A stretch of 57,029 nucleotides of DNA from Methylococcales bacterium (GTDB taxonomy: Bacteria; Pseudomonadota; Gammaproteobacteria; Methylococcales; Methylomonadaceae). The translations under genes were made by a program, and so were the position numbers. Of the stretch, positions 34,801-41,949 are shown piece after piece (position 1 is the stretch's first letter; every line of letters starts with the position of its first letter). Location: NCBI GenBank assembly GCA_028707085.1, contig JAQTUW010000001.1, positions 1-57,029 on the forward strand. Direction: 5' to 3'. The notes under the pieces are model-generated. The model saw only the letters and a list, made by a program, of their open reading frames with translations. It had not been told where the DNA came from and made no database searches.

Positions 34801-35082
34801 CATGGCAAAACCATCACGCAATACATGCACCGTGCCGCCGTCTTTACTCGCCAGGGTTTTCACCAATCTATCCAGTACGGCGGCCTCGGTTCCGGCGCCA
34901 TTCAGGCTAGTGAGCTTAGCCCAAGCTTGGGGTTGGCTTTCTTGTAACCAGCCGATTACATCTTCCGGAAACAGCGCACGGGCTTGATCATAGCCGCTGG
35001 ATTTGCCGACCAGCCAACCGGCTTCAGCCAGTTGTTCGACTATGTGGCGTTCCAGTTCGCATTCGTGATGGATTTGGCTCAT
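31891..35082 (-). CDS. hsdR: Type I restriction endonuclease subunit R
   Basis: HsdR (1063 aa) is the motor and nuclease of the type I restriction complex. An N-terminal PD-(D/E)xK nuclease is visible, with Asp141 (KGDEIDLAF), Glu155 and Lys157 (VATVELKTDF). The superfamily 2 helicase follows: Walker A SAGSGKT (315-321), DEAH (430-433), FAFTATPKHSTL, and later MIVANKFQTGFDQPKLVALY and TLSRLNRTYPGKD. The C-terminal part is the helical HsdR C domain. It is the last gene of the hsd operon, 23 bases after the DUF1016 gene, and has no obvious damage. With hsdS interrupted it should be unable to find its targets. Confidence 0.95.
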   Translation of the reverse strand: MSQIHHECELERHIVEQLAEAGWLVGKSSGYDQARALFPEDVIGWLQESQPQAWAKLTSLNGAGTEAAVLDRLVKTLASKDGGTVHVLRDGFAMAGGGTLAMSQALPEDDRNQTVLTRYVANRLRVVPQLRYSLDKGDEIDLAFFINGIPVATVELKTDFTQSVQAAMQQYRMDRPPKHEKTGRAEPLLTFKRGAVVHFAMSDSDIRMTTKLAGDSTFFLPFNRGNDGAAGNPPGDNGSYPVSYFWRRVLQKDNWLRIFQRFVLLERKEEQNALGKTYFKENLIFPRFHQWEGVTKMVDAVRLEGTGQPYLIQHSAGSGKTNTIAWMAHALIRVRQADGEPYFHSVIVVTDRAVLDRQLQDAIAQIEHQTGVVCAIDRQTSSKPKSQQLAEAMLSGTPIIVVTLQTFPHAQKLILAEQSLRDRRFAIIIDEAHSSTGGSTADDLRYVLTGQSEEEWEKLSKEEKLSVWQSSRQRPGNASYFAFTATPKHSTLSLFGRPLKPELPPAKDNPPVPFHLYTMQQAIEEGFILDVLKNYTTYDVALRIGSEFAKQSDQRVDEKSAKRALAKWLSLHPTNVAQKVELIVEHFRSNVAHLLGGQAKAMVVTSSRASAVKYQLALEKYCQSKGYQNIQAMVAFSGEVPNQEVLDGQYAEKHPFNETNMNPGLKGRDMRKAFATQEYQVMIVANKFQTGFDQPKLVALYLDKKISGVEAVQTLSRLNRTYPGKDKTFVLDFANKAEEILAAFRTFYRDAQVADVQDPNIVYDIKQRLDGMYLYEAKEVEAFGEAVVSQYVTHQKLYSLTQPATDRFNGKLKALNDAIDQWDEAWRIAKDAGDEKAMAEADIQRSEQTKARDALMIFSESLSKFVRTYEYVAQLVDFADPELEAFACYARLLRKRLKGIAPEQVDLGDLTLTHYKTSKGGTLTGVGIGEEQPELYGITDNGLRDARDREKKYLSELIEKLNDAFGKDISDRDKVAFAVHVSEKLRDDAIVMAQVQNNSRDQAMKANLPAATVAAIVEAMNTHQSLATKLLSDEVTRDLFLAVVYEMLKKDVSGDLVAAARGG

Positions 35083-35105
35083 GGCGTATCTTTGTCCAGT
35101 AGTTT

Positions 35106-36143
35106 TTACTCTATCAACTGCGCTCGTTCTCTTTCCAATTCGACGCGCAACTCTTCTTCGCTGGGCAGCACTAAGCGGTATTTACTGGCAAACAATTGTT
35201 CGTTACCTTGCAACACAGAATAACGCACCACCGAGGCATCTTTTTGCGAACAAAGAATAATGCCCACGGTTGGGTTGTCATCTTGGCCGCGCTTTAAATC
35301 ATCATACATGCGCACATACATATCCATTTGGCCGATGTCCTGATGGGTCAGTTCGCCGCGCTTGAGATCGAAAATAACAAAGCACTTCAGCAGATAATTA
35401 TAGAAAACCAGGTCGATATAAAAATCTTTGCTTTCGGTGCTGATGCGCTGTTGACGGGCGACAAAAGCAAATCCCTTGCCCAGTTCCAGCAAAAAACCCT
35501 GTAACTGATTCATCAGCGCTTGCTCTAACTCGCTTTCCAATACCGCGCCTGCGTTTGGTAAACCCAAGAATTCCAATACCACCGGGTCGCGGACAAACGC
35601 CCGTGGATGCGGGTCTAGCGCCCGTATGTTGGCAGACGCTTCCTGCTCCACGGCGGCTCTATCCTGACTGGCCAGCAAACGTTCGTAATACAGCGTACCT
35701 ATTTGCCGTTCCAGCGCCCGCGTTGTCCAGTTCTGGTTGGCGGCTTCATGCATATACCACTGGCGAGCAGTGTCGTTATCAACCCGCAACAGCAGTCGAT
35801 AGTGTGTCCAGTTCAATTCGCGACGCACTGCGTCGCAAATTGGAAAAGCGATATAGAATCCGCGCATATGCCGCAAATTGGTGGCATCAAAGCCTTTGCC
35901 GAATTCATGAGTTAAGCCCTGGGCCAAAGTTGATAACAACCGTTTGCCATAAGCTGCCCGCGCTTCGCCACCTTGCTCAAACTCGACAATATGCCGTCCC
36001 AACTGCCAACAGGTTTGCACTTGCAGATTATCCACAGTGCGCAAGGCCTGCTGACGTGCTTGACGGATCAACTCGCCCAGATTATCCAGCAGCGTTTGCA
36101 ATTGCGGGTCTTTGCCGGTTGACGGGATCAGTTTGTCGCTCAT
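35106..36143 (-). CDS. DUF1016 (YhcG-type) PD-(D/E)xK nuclease family protein
   Basis: A 345-residue protein of the DUF1016 family. The N-terminal domain (about 20-160) includes LRHMRGFYIAFP and LNWTHYRLLLRVDN, the conserved helical region. The C-terminal nuclease domain carries DFYIDLVFYNYLLKCFVIFDLK (Asp at 253 region, DLK lysine) and GQMDMYVRMYDDL, matching the PD-(D/E)xK pattern of this family. Such genes commonly lie inside type I restriction operons, and their role there is not settled. The ATG overlaps the hsdS stop by 4 bases; hsdR follows. It appears intact. Confidence 0.88.
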   Translation of the reverse strand: MSDKLIPSTGKDPQLQTLLDNLGELIRQARQQALRTVDNLQVQTCWQLGRHIVEFEQGGEARAAYGKRLLSTLAQGLTHEFGKGFDATNLRHMRGFYIAFPICDAVRRELNWTHYRLLLRVDNDTARQWYMHEAANQNWTTRALERQIGTLYYERLLASQDRAAVEQEASANIRALDPHPRAFVRDPVVLEFLGLPNAGAVLESELEQALMNQLQGFLLELGKGFAFVARQQRISTESKDFYIDLVFYNYLLKCFVIFDLKRGELTHQDIGQMDMYVRMYDDLKRGQDDNPTVGIILCSQKDASVVRYSVLQGNEQLFASKYRLVLPSEEELRVELERERAQLIE

Positions 36144-36595
36144 ATTGCTTCCCGCAGATCGATCTGACCGGTGACAGCGGCGGTAATCAGGGCGCTGCGG
36201 CGTTCCTTGAGGAGTTCAATGCTGCGTTCGGTTTTGGTGATCAGGGTGTTAAAACGTATGATATTTTCCCTAATGTAAGAAGTTAAATTAATCTGTTCTG
36301 ATAATGGAGGAAAAGGAAAGCGATATTGTCTAAATTTGTCAGCGGGTAAATGCGCAATTGTCGCTTTAGCATCTGATTCTTCAAACACGGCTCTTTCCTT
36401 AGCAGTTACAAGAGAAAAGTATAAAAACTCGGCAGTGTCGTTTGCAACTGATCTGGGGCGAAGTCGATGTAGCGCCTTTTGAAACCCTATCTGTTGATTG
36501 CAGCCTCTCCAAATAGCCGCACGGCCCACATCTCCACCTTCACATACGAGTAAATCACCCAATTTGACGGTATACCGATCAATTTCTATTTTATA
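36140..36595 (-). pseudogene. hsdS: hsdS, 3' part cut off by an insertion sequence
   Basis: This is the C-terminal part of the specificity subunit, holding most of the second target recognition domain and the last conserved helix (IELLKERRSALITAAVTGQI). Reading back toward the insertion, codons for KIEIDRYTVKLGDLLVCEGG run without a stop to the target duplication at 36591-36595. The frame matches the 5' part at 38252-39138: joining at one copy of TTATA gives ...MDIYKIEIDRY... and a total of 446 codons including the stop. A Met inside it (36562) could give a 140-residue product, but it has no evident ribosome binding site. Confidence 0.9.
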
Positions 36596-36611
36596 CCTGA
36601 ATCCGTGACTT
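36596..36611. repeat. IS terminal inverted repeat, left
   Basis: CCTGAATCCGTGACTT, preceded directly by the target duplication TTATA (36591-36595). Confidence 0.92.
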
Positions 36612-36812
36612 CAGTTGTTGCGATAAAATTCATCTGTGCTCATTAAAAAAATAGCAGTCAATTTGTCCAATTTCCAGAGGGAAAATAGTTTGGCCGTTCC
36701 ATTCTCGGGTATTTTCCGGCGATTATTGGCTGAATATGCGCCATTTGTTTTCTGTTGACAAGACTCTGCCTACGGCGGCAGGTGTCGCCGTTATCAAACG
36801 GGTGGGTTTGGA

Positions 36813-38147
36813 TTAGCCGGCGGCTAATTTAGCATAGGTGGCCTCGAAAGCCTTAAAACCCGCGCAGGCAGCGGAAAACCGCAGTTTCAGACGACGACCT
36901 GTTCGGATGATCCTCGCAGCCAGGTACATGAGTTCCTGCATCACCGTTTTGATGCGCCGCCGTTTGGCTGGATGTCTGACTGGACTGATGTCGCCGAGTA
37001 AGCCTATCAGGCCTATCCAGCGCAAAATGTTGTAGCTGTAGGCGCTCAAGGTCATAATCAGATCGTTGGTGGCGAATTTGCCGGAGGGCAGGCGCTCAAT
37101 GTTCAGATCGGTTTTGAATTCACTGTGAAATTGTTCGGCGGTGGCATGATCTCGGTACAGGGCGATGATGTGTGCGTCATCGTAGTGTGCTTGATCCAGA
37201 GAGGTCCACCAACCTTGGATTTCGATGTCGGGTATCAGTAGCATTTGGCCGCTGGCGGTGGTGGTGCGTTCAATGATTTGCATGACGCGGCGGAAACGAT
37301 AGGCTTTATCGCCACGGGTCTGTTGTTCTTCCACGCTGAACAATGCAACGCGCTTGCCTTCTCGTGGGCTTGTCCATTGACCTTGTTGTTCGGCTTTCGC
37401 TAACCAGGTTTCAACGTCTTGTTTGCGCGGATTCCATTTCAGAATGAAATTGACCTGCTCGTCACCGCTCAGCCAGATGCGGGTGTCCAGTGCATCATGA
37501 CCGCTATCCAGGCGCACCAGCAATGGCTTATCGGTCAGACGTTTGGCGGCAGGAATGACACGTTTCAGAGTATATTGAAATTCGGATTGGCAATGCTGTT
37601 TGCCTACTCTGAGTTCATTGGTCAGACACCAGCCTTCGTTACCCAGATAGGCGGCTATCGGTGCATAACCGTCATAGCCTTTGTAGGTTCTGGAGATACC
37701 TTCCTTGCGGGTCTTCTCGTTGTTCATGGGGTAGACATCCATATCCAGTGCAACGTGACCGGTTTTTAATGGGGTGACCGGGACTTGTGCATGGACCAGG
37801 AAGTCGATATTGCTGTTATAGACAATCGGCAATAATGCTTCGGCATGCTCATCCAGGCGTTGTCTGAGACGGGCAGTTGAGGGGACTTGCTGAATGGATA
37901 GGGATGATTTGAAATACAAGTCGTGACGATAGTTTTCAATGGCTTCAAAATCGCTTTTCCCCAAGCATAAGATCCCCATATAGGATTTGATAAGGTCGCT
38001 GTGGGCTATGCCGTGTCGCAAAGGGATGCCGGCTTTCAGGGCGTGATTAAGATTTCCATACCGATTTAGACATAAACCCACCAAGGCTAATCCAGAATGG
38101 CTAGTATAGATTTCGGATTCGGCTTGTTCGAGGATAAAATGTTTCAT
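36813..38147 (-). CDS. IS1380-family transposase
   Basis: A 444-residue DDE transposase. The N-terminal part has LVGLCLNRYGNLNHAL and the DLIKSYMGILCLGKSDFEAIE block typical of IS1380 members. The catalytic domain shows VALDMDVYPMNNEKTRKEG (first Asp), LLVRLDSGHDALDT (second Asp) and a late HATAEQFHSEFKTDL (Glu). Length matches the family. The start at 38147 is 104 bases inside the element's right end. The gene lies in the same direction as the hsd operon it interrupts, so read-through into the downstream hsd genes is possible. Confidence 0.93.
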   Translation of the reverse strand: MKHFILEQAESEIYTSHSGLALVGLCLNRYGNLNHALKAGIPLRHGIAHSDLIKSYMGILCLGKSDFEAIENYRHDLYFKSSLSIQQVPSTARLRQRLDEHAEALLPIVYNSNIDFLVHAQVPVTPLKTGHVALDMDVYPMNNEKTRKEGISRTYKGYDGYAPIAAYLGNEGWCLTNELRVGKQHCQSEFQYTLKRVIPAAKRLTDKPLLVRLDSGHDALDTRIWLSGDEQVNFILKWNPRKQDVETWLAKAEQQGQWTSPREGKRVALFSVEEQQTRGDKAYRFRRVMQIIERTTTASGQMLLIPDIEIQGWWTSLDQAHYDDAHIIALYRDHATAEQFHSEFKTDLNIERLPSGKFATNDLIMTLSAYSYNILRWIGLIGLLGDISPVRHPAKRRRIKTVMQELMYLAARIIRTGRRLKLRFSAACAGFKAFEATYAKLAAG

Positions 38148-38235
38148 GGCTCACTCAACGGGTGAAATTGTATTGAGCCTATTTTACAAAATTATGCCTT
38201 TTAAATCATGTGTATAGAGGTGTTTTTGTGATTTT

Positions 38236-38251
38236 AAGTCACGGATTCAGG
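38236..38251. repeat. IS terminal inverted repeat, right
   Basis: AAGTCACGGATTCAGG, the exact reverse complement of the left end, followed directly by the second TTATA (38252-38256). Confidence 0.92.
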
Positions 38252-39138
38252 TTATAAATATCCATTTCCGGTAAATCATCAGTATTGATGTTATCCCATT
38301 GAACATCTTGATTTCGAAGGTAAGGAACTAAGCTTTCTCCAGTAATACGTTTTTCATCCAACATTTTTCCTAAATCAATCGAGTAGCGGAAGCTGAGTTT
38401 GCATACAACCCAATGCTCCGGCACATCCCCCAGCCATTCCACGCCGGAATCCTTCATCTTCACATTCGGGTCAAGTCCCTTGGTAACTGCATGGGTAATC
38501 AGCGCCTGCCGTTTCTCGCGCAGCAGCTCGATGAAGCGGGTTTTCTTGCTGACTAAGGCATCAATGCGGGCGGTTTCGCAATCTAAATGAAACGAGACAG
38601 ATCGTTGTTCCTCAATAAGTGGCCAAACAGCCTCAAAATTGCGTGTAAATTCATCTGGAACTCGTTTGAGTCCACCAGCTCCAGTCATCGCACCCTTGCC
38701 AAACGCACGGAAACGATTACTTTGCACAAGGTAATTTAGAAAACGAGCATCAATTCCATCTTTAGGGCGCAAAACTGTTAATTCGGTAGTGCCAAAGCCT
38801 ACCCCACCAAGTAGATTACGAAAAAGAGTCCCTTTTCCATTTTCGAAACAAGGTGTGACCTTGGCGAAGGCTACATCATCGTTTTCAAAATAAGAGTAAC
38901 CATTGCGAACATCCGCTACTGTCCGTGTTTGTTCTAAATTTAATGATCCATCTTCACCGATTGATTCCATCGGGATAAACGACACCTCAGCATTTGAATC
39001 AACGAGAAGCTCTGCTTTAATAGAAGGATTGAGTTGCGCTGCATAGCGTAGTCGCTTCACCCTCCAATGCTCAGGCACCACCCCCAACCACTCCACTCCA
39101 GAATCCTTATAAGCCGGATAAGGCCGATAATGGCTCAT
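38252..39138 (-). pseudogene. hsdS: hsdS, 5' part cut off by an insertion sequence
   Basis: This encodes the first target recognition domain and the central conserved helix (FIELLREKRQALITHAVTKG, about 200-219), then the beginning of the second domain. The motif KDSGVEWLG.VPEHW occurs twice, at about 11 and 229, marking the two-fold design of HsdS. At the insertion the frame runs into the element and stops after four foreign codons at 38239, giving a 299-residue truncated protein. Its ATG lies 2 bases after the vapC stop. A truncated HsdS with one full domain can in known cases dimerise and recognise a palindromic site, so some function is not excluded. Confidence 0.92.
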
Positions 39139-39140
39139 GC

Positions 39141-39560
39141 TCAGGTAGATGGAGAAAAGGGATTGAGTAGACGAACCCCGCTACGCTCGACATCCCTCAC
39201 ATTACGGGTGACCAAAATCAGATCGTGCTCAAGCGCTGTTGCAGCAAGCAAACCATCAATAACCGGCAGGGCATCCGGTACATTGTTGCGCCCCCAGCGT
39301 TCGGCAATGGCGGTGGACACTGGAAGCAACCGCTCGGCCATAGCCGACTGTACTTTCGCCATACGCGCTTCCAACCGGGTAGCTTGCTCAGGATCACGGC
39401 GACGAAGACGCTCTATCCCTTGACGAATCTCTCCAACCACCAGCACAGACAAGAAAAGTTCATTACTGTTGGTATTGTTGTACCAGAGCAAGACGTCCGG
39501 ATTAGCTTTCTGGCCTTTCTGCAATTCGGACAGAATATTGGTGTCGATTAAATATCCCAT
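39141..39560 (-). CDS. vapC: PIN-domain ribonuclease toxin, VapC type
   Basis: A 139-residue PIN-domain protein. Acidic active-site residues are visible in MGYLIDTNILSEL (Asp6), LVVGEIRQGIERL (Glu43) and PVIDGLLAATALEHDLILVT (Asp101 region), followed by TRNVRDVE (last Asp). VapC toxins cut tRNA or rRNA when freed from VapB. Its start overlaps vapB by 13 bases and its stop is 2 bases before hsdS, so it is built into the hsdM-hsdS operon. The active site looks complete. Confidence 0.88.
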   Translation of the reverse strand: MGYLIDTNILSELQKGQKANPDVLLWYNNTNSNELFLSVLVVGEIRQGIERLRRRDPEQATRLEARMAKVQSAMAERLLPVSTAIAERWGRNNVPDALPVIDGLLAATALEHDLILVTRNVRDVERSGVRLLNPFSPST

Positions 39561-39775
39561 TGGACTGGTTCCCTGCCCGAATCGCGCGGACGCATCAAGT
39601 CCTCCTCTGTCAGGCCATCGGTGAGAGTTGTCAATAGCGTCTTAACATCCGAAACAGATTCAGGCGGACGGGCTTCGATGAGTAACAATACCCGGATGGG
39701 CACCCCATCTGGAACTGTTTCCGGTATTTTTATGCTGTGTTGATAAGCGGTTGCTTCAAATTCTATGGCTTGCAT
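39548..39775 (-). CDS. vapB: Antitoxin of the VapBC pair
   Basis: A 75-residue protein from the ATG at 39775, which has a GAGGAG site about 8 bases upstream. A longer frame to 39805 would include that site. The sequence MQAIEFEATAYQHSIKIPE, then VPDGVPIRVLLLIE, looks like a small antitoxin with an N-terminal beta-type DNA-binding part and a C-terminal LTEEDLMRPRDSGRE region that would bind the toxin. Identification rests mainly on its 13-base overlap with the PIN-domain gene. It may also act as repressor of the downstream operon. Confidence 0.75.
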   Translation of the reverse strand: MQAIEFEATAYQHSIKIPETVPDGVPIRVLLLIEARPPESVSDVKTLLTTLTDGLTEEDLMRPRDSGREPVQWDI

Positions 39776-39871
39776 AATTATTACTCCTCTAAGCTGCGTT
39801 TGCATAAAGACTAAGGTAAAACTCTCAACAGCATTGAGAGTTTTTTAATTATTTACAACAAATAGCTATCC

Positions 39872-41800
39872 TCACGCCGTCACCTCATTCAATAGCGCGG
39901 CAATTTCCGCTTCCACGGTTTTCAAATCAGAGTCTATATCCGCCAGCTTGCGGGGCGGCTGGTATTGGTAGAAGTAGCGATTAAAGTTAATTTCGTAACC
40001 GACTATGCCGATTTGGCCGTCTTTGTCGTCGCGTTTGCCGTCATCTATCCAGGCATCCACCACATGCGGCAATACTTCGCGGGTAAAGTAAGCATGGATA
40101 TCCTGATTGAGCGGCACGTTTTCATTTTCACGCAAATCGGGATCGGCCAGCGGTTTGCCATCCGTGTCCTTGACGATTTCCGCCTCCGCACATTTAGTGC
40201 CGAAACAACTCAACACCGCTTTTTGCCCGGCTTTGCCGAGTTTTTTGATGTTGGCGGCTTTTAAAAAGCCTGGTAAATCGTCGAAATGTTCGGCCTGTTC
40301 CAATAAAGCGGCGAAAGCCTCGCTCTGTTCAGCGCCTTTGGCCGCGCGGTACACAGCCAGATTTTCGGCGTTGACTGTAAAGCGCAAGCGTAATGGCCGT
40401 TCCACGGTAATGCGGCGGTAGCCGAAATCGGTGGTATTGAATATTTTACTGGCCGGGGTTTCGGCAAACCCGTCATGCAGGCGGGCGATGTCGGCAATCT
40501 GTGCTTCCGACAGCAATTTGCGTTTGCTGCCCAGTGATTTGCGCATCGCCGAATGCATGGCAGTGGCGTCGATCAGTTGCACTTTGCCTTTGCGTTTGGC
40601 GGTTTTGTGGTTGCTGAGTATCCAGACATAAGTGCCGATACCGGTGTTGTAGAACAAATCATTGGGCAGGGCGATAATGGCTTCCAACAAGTCGTTTTCC
40701 AGTATCCAGCGGCGGATTTCCGATTCGCCGGAACCAGCGCCACCATTAAATAGCGGCGAGCCGGACAGTACGATACCGATCCGGCTGCCGCCTTGGACGA
40801 CCGGCTTGCGCTTGTGCAGCAAGTGCAGCAGGAACAATAGCGAACCGTCGCCGACGCGCGGCAGGCCAGGGCCAAAACGGCCGCCGAAACCCAATTGTTT
40901 ATGTTCGTCCTGAACGGCTTTTTGCACATTCTCCCATTTCACCCCAAAAGGCGGATTAGCCAGACAATAATCGAACTGCTCATGCGGCAGCAGGTCGTTG
41001 GACAGGGTGTTGCCGAGCTTGATGTTTTTGGTGTCGTAGCCCTGGATCAGCTTGTCGGCCACGGAAATGGCGTAAGTCTCCGGATTGAGTTCCTGGGCGT
41101 AGGGGATCAGTCGGGCGTTTGGGTTCCATTCGTAGACTTGCTCAATGGCCGAAGACAGAAAGCCGCCGGTGCCGGCGGCACAGTCGTACACGGTGCGCAC
41201 CACGCCCTCACCGTTCAGTGCGTCATGATCGCTGGCAAACACCAGAGTGGTGACCAGCCGCACCACGTCGCGCGGGGTAAAGTATTGTCCGGCGTCGTCG
41301 TTGGACGATTCGGCGAATTTGCGGATCAGGTGTTCGAAGATCAGTCCCATTTCGTGGTTGCTGATCACGTCGGGATGCAGATCGATGGTGGCGAATTTCT
41401 GCGTGACCAAATACAACAGATTGGCTTTTTCCAGTTTCTCCAGCCAGCGATCGAAGGCGAAATGCTCGAATACCTGACGGGCGTTGCCGGAGAATTTGGC
41501 GATATAGTCTTCCAGGTTGGCACGGGTGCTGGTTGAGCCGACAGTTGCCAGGCTGAATTCAGAAATATTGTAGAAACTGGCTAGAGCGGTATTGGGCAAT
41601 ACCAGATCCAGATCAACCGGTGAGCCTTTTAACCCGGCATATTGTTGCTGTACTTGCTTGCGAGTCGGCTCCAACACGCATTCCAGACGGCGCAACACGG
41701 TAAATGGCAGGATGATGCGACCGTATTCAGACGGTTTGAACGCCCCTAATAACAAATCGGCGATATTCCAGATGAAAGGGGCAAGGTTTTGTTGGTTCAT
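39872..41800 (-). CDS. hsdM: Type I restriction-modification methyltransferase subunit M
   Basis: HsdM (642 aa) is the N6-adenine methyltransferase. An N-terminal helical domain begins LAPFIWNIADLLLGAFKPSEYG. Motif I is DCAAGTGGF (206 onward), GQYFTPRDVV (171-180) precedes it, and the catalytic motif IV is NPPF (282-285). It is the first gene of the hsd operon on the minus strand; vapB follows after 96 bases. The protein appears intact, but methylation needs HsdS, which is interrupted here. Confidence 0.95.
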   Translation of the reverse strand: MNQQNLAPFIWNIADLLLGAFKPSEYGRIILPFTVLRRLECVLEPTRKQVQQQYAGLKGSPVDLDLVLPNTALASFYNISEFSLATVGSTSTRANLEDYIAKFSGNARQVFEHFAFDRWLEKLEKANLLYLVTQKFATIDLHPDVISNHEMGLIFEHLIRKFAESSNDDAGQYFTPRDVVRLVTTLVFASDHDALNGEGVVRTVYDCAAGTGGFLSSAIEQVYEWNPNARLIPYAQELNPETYAISVADKLIQGYDTKNIKLGNTLSNDLLPHEQFDYCLANPPFGVKWENVQKAVQDEHKQLGFGGRFGPGLPRVGDGSLLFLLHLLHKRKPVVQGGSRIGIVLSGSPLFNGGAGSGESEIRRWILENDLLEAIIALPNDLFYNTGIGTYVWILSNHKTAKRKGKVQLIDATAMHSAMRKSLGSKRKLLSEAQIADIARLHDGFAETPASKIFNTTDFGYRRITVERPLRLRFTVNAENLAVYRAAKGAEQSEAFAALLEQAEHFDDLPGFLKAANIKKLGKAGQKAVLSCFGTKCAEAEIVKDTDGKPLADPDLRENENVPLNQDIHAYFTREVLPHVVDAWIDDGKRDDKDGQIGIVGYEINFNRYFYQYQPPRKLADIDSDLKTVEAEIAALLNEVTA

Positions 41801-41949
41801 GATAGTTTTTTCATTCCATGTCTTTGCAAATTAAGTCATATTTGGCGGCTCTGGGCCAATAGTCATTATTGCGACCATATGCCCAAAAAATCCACCTGCT
41901 CAATTCGCTTCCAAACCACCCGGCCTCACCCCCCACGCCTATCCGGAAA

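Larger units (their letters stand above)
36596..38251 (-). mobile_element. IS1380-family insertion sequence, 1656 bp, complete
   Basis: Terminal inverted repeats CCTGAATCCGTGACTT are perfect over 16 bases at both ends. A 5-bp target duplication, TTATA, flanks the element at 36591-36595 and 38252-38256. It carries one transposase gene with no visible frameshift. Intact ends, intact duplication and a restorable target frame all say the insertion is recent. The 3' part of the element (36596-36812) is non-coding. A palindrome TTAGCCG-G-CGGCTAA near 36813 overlaps the end of the transposase gene. Confidence 0.93.
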
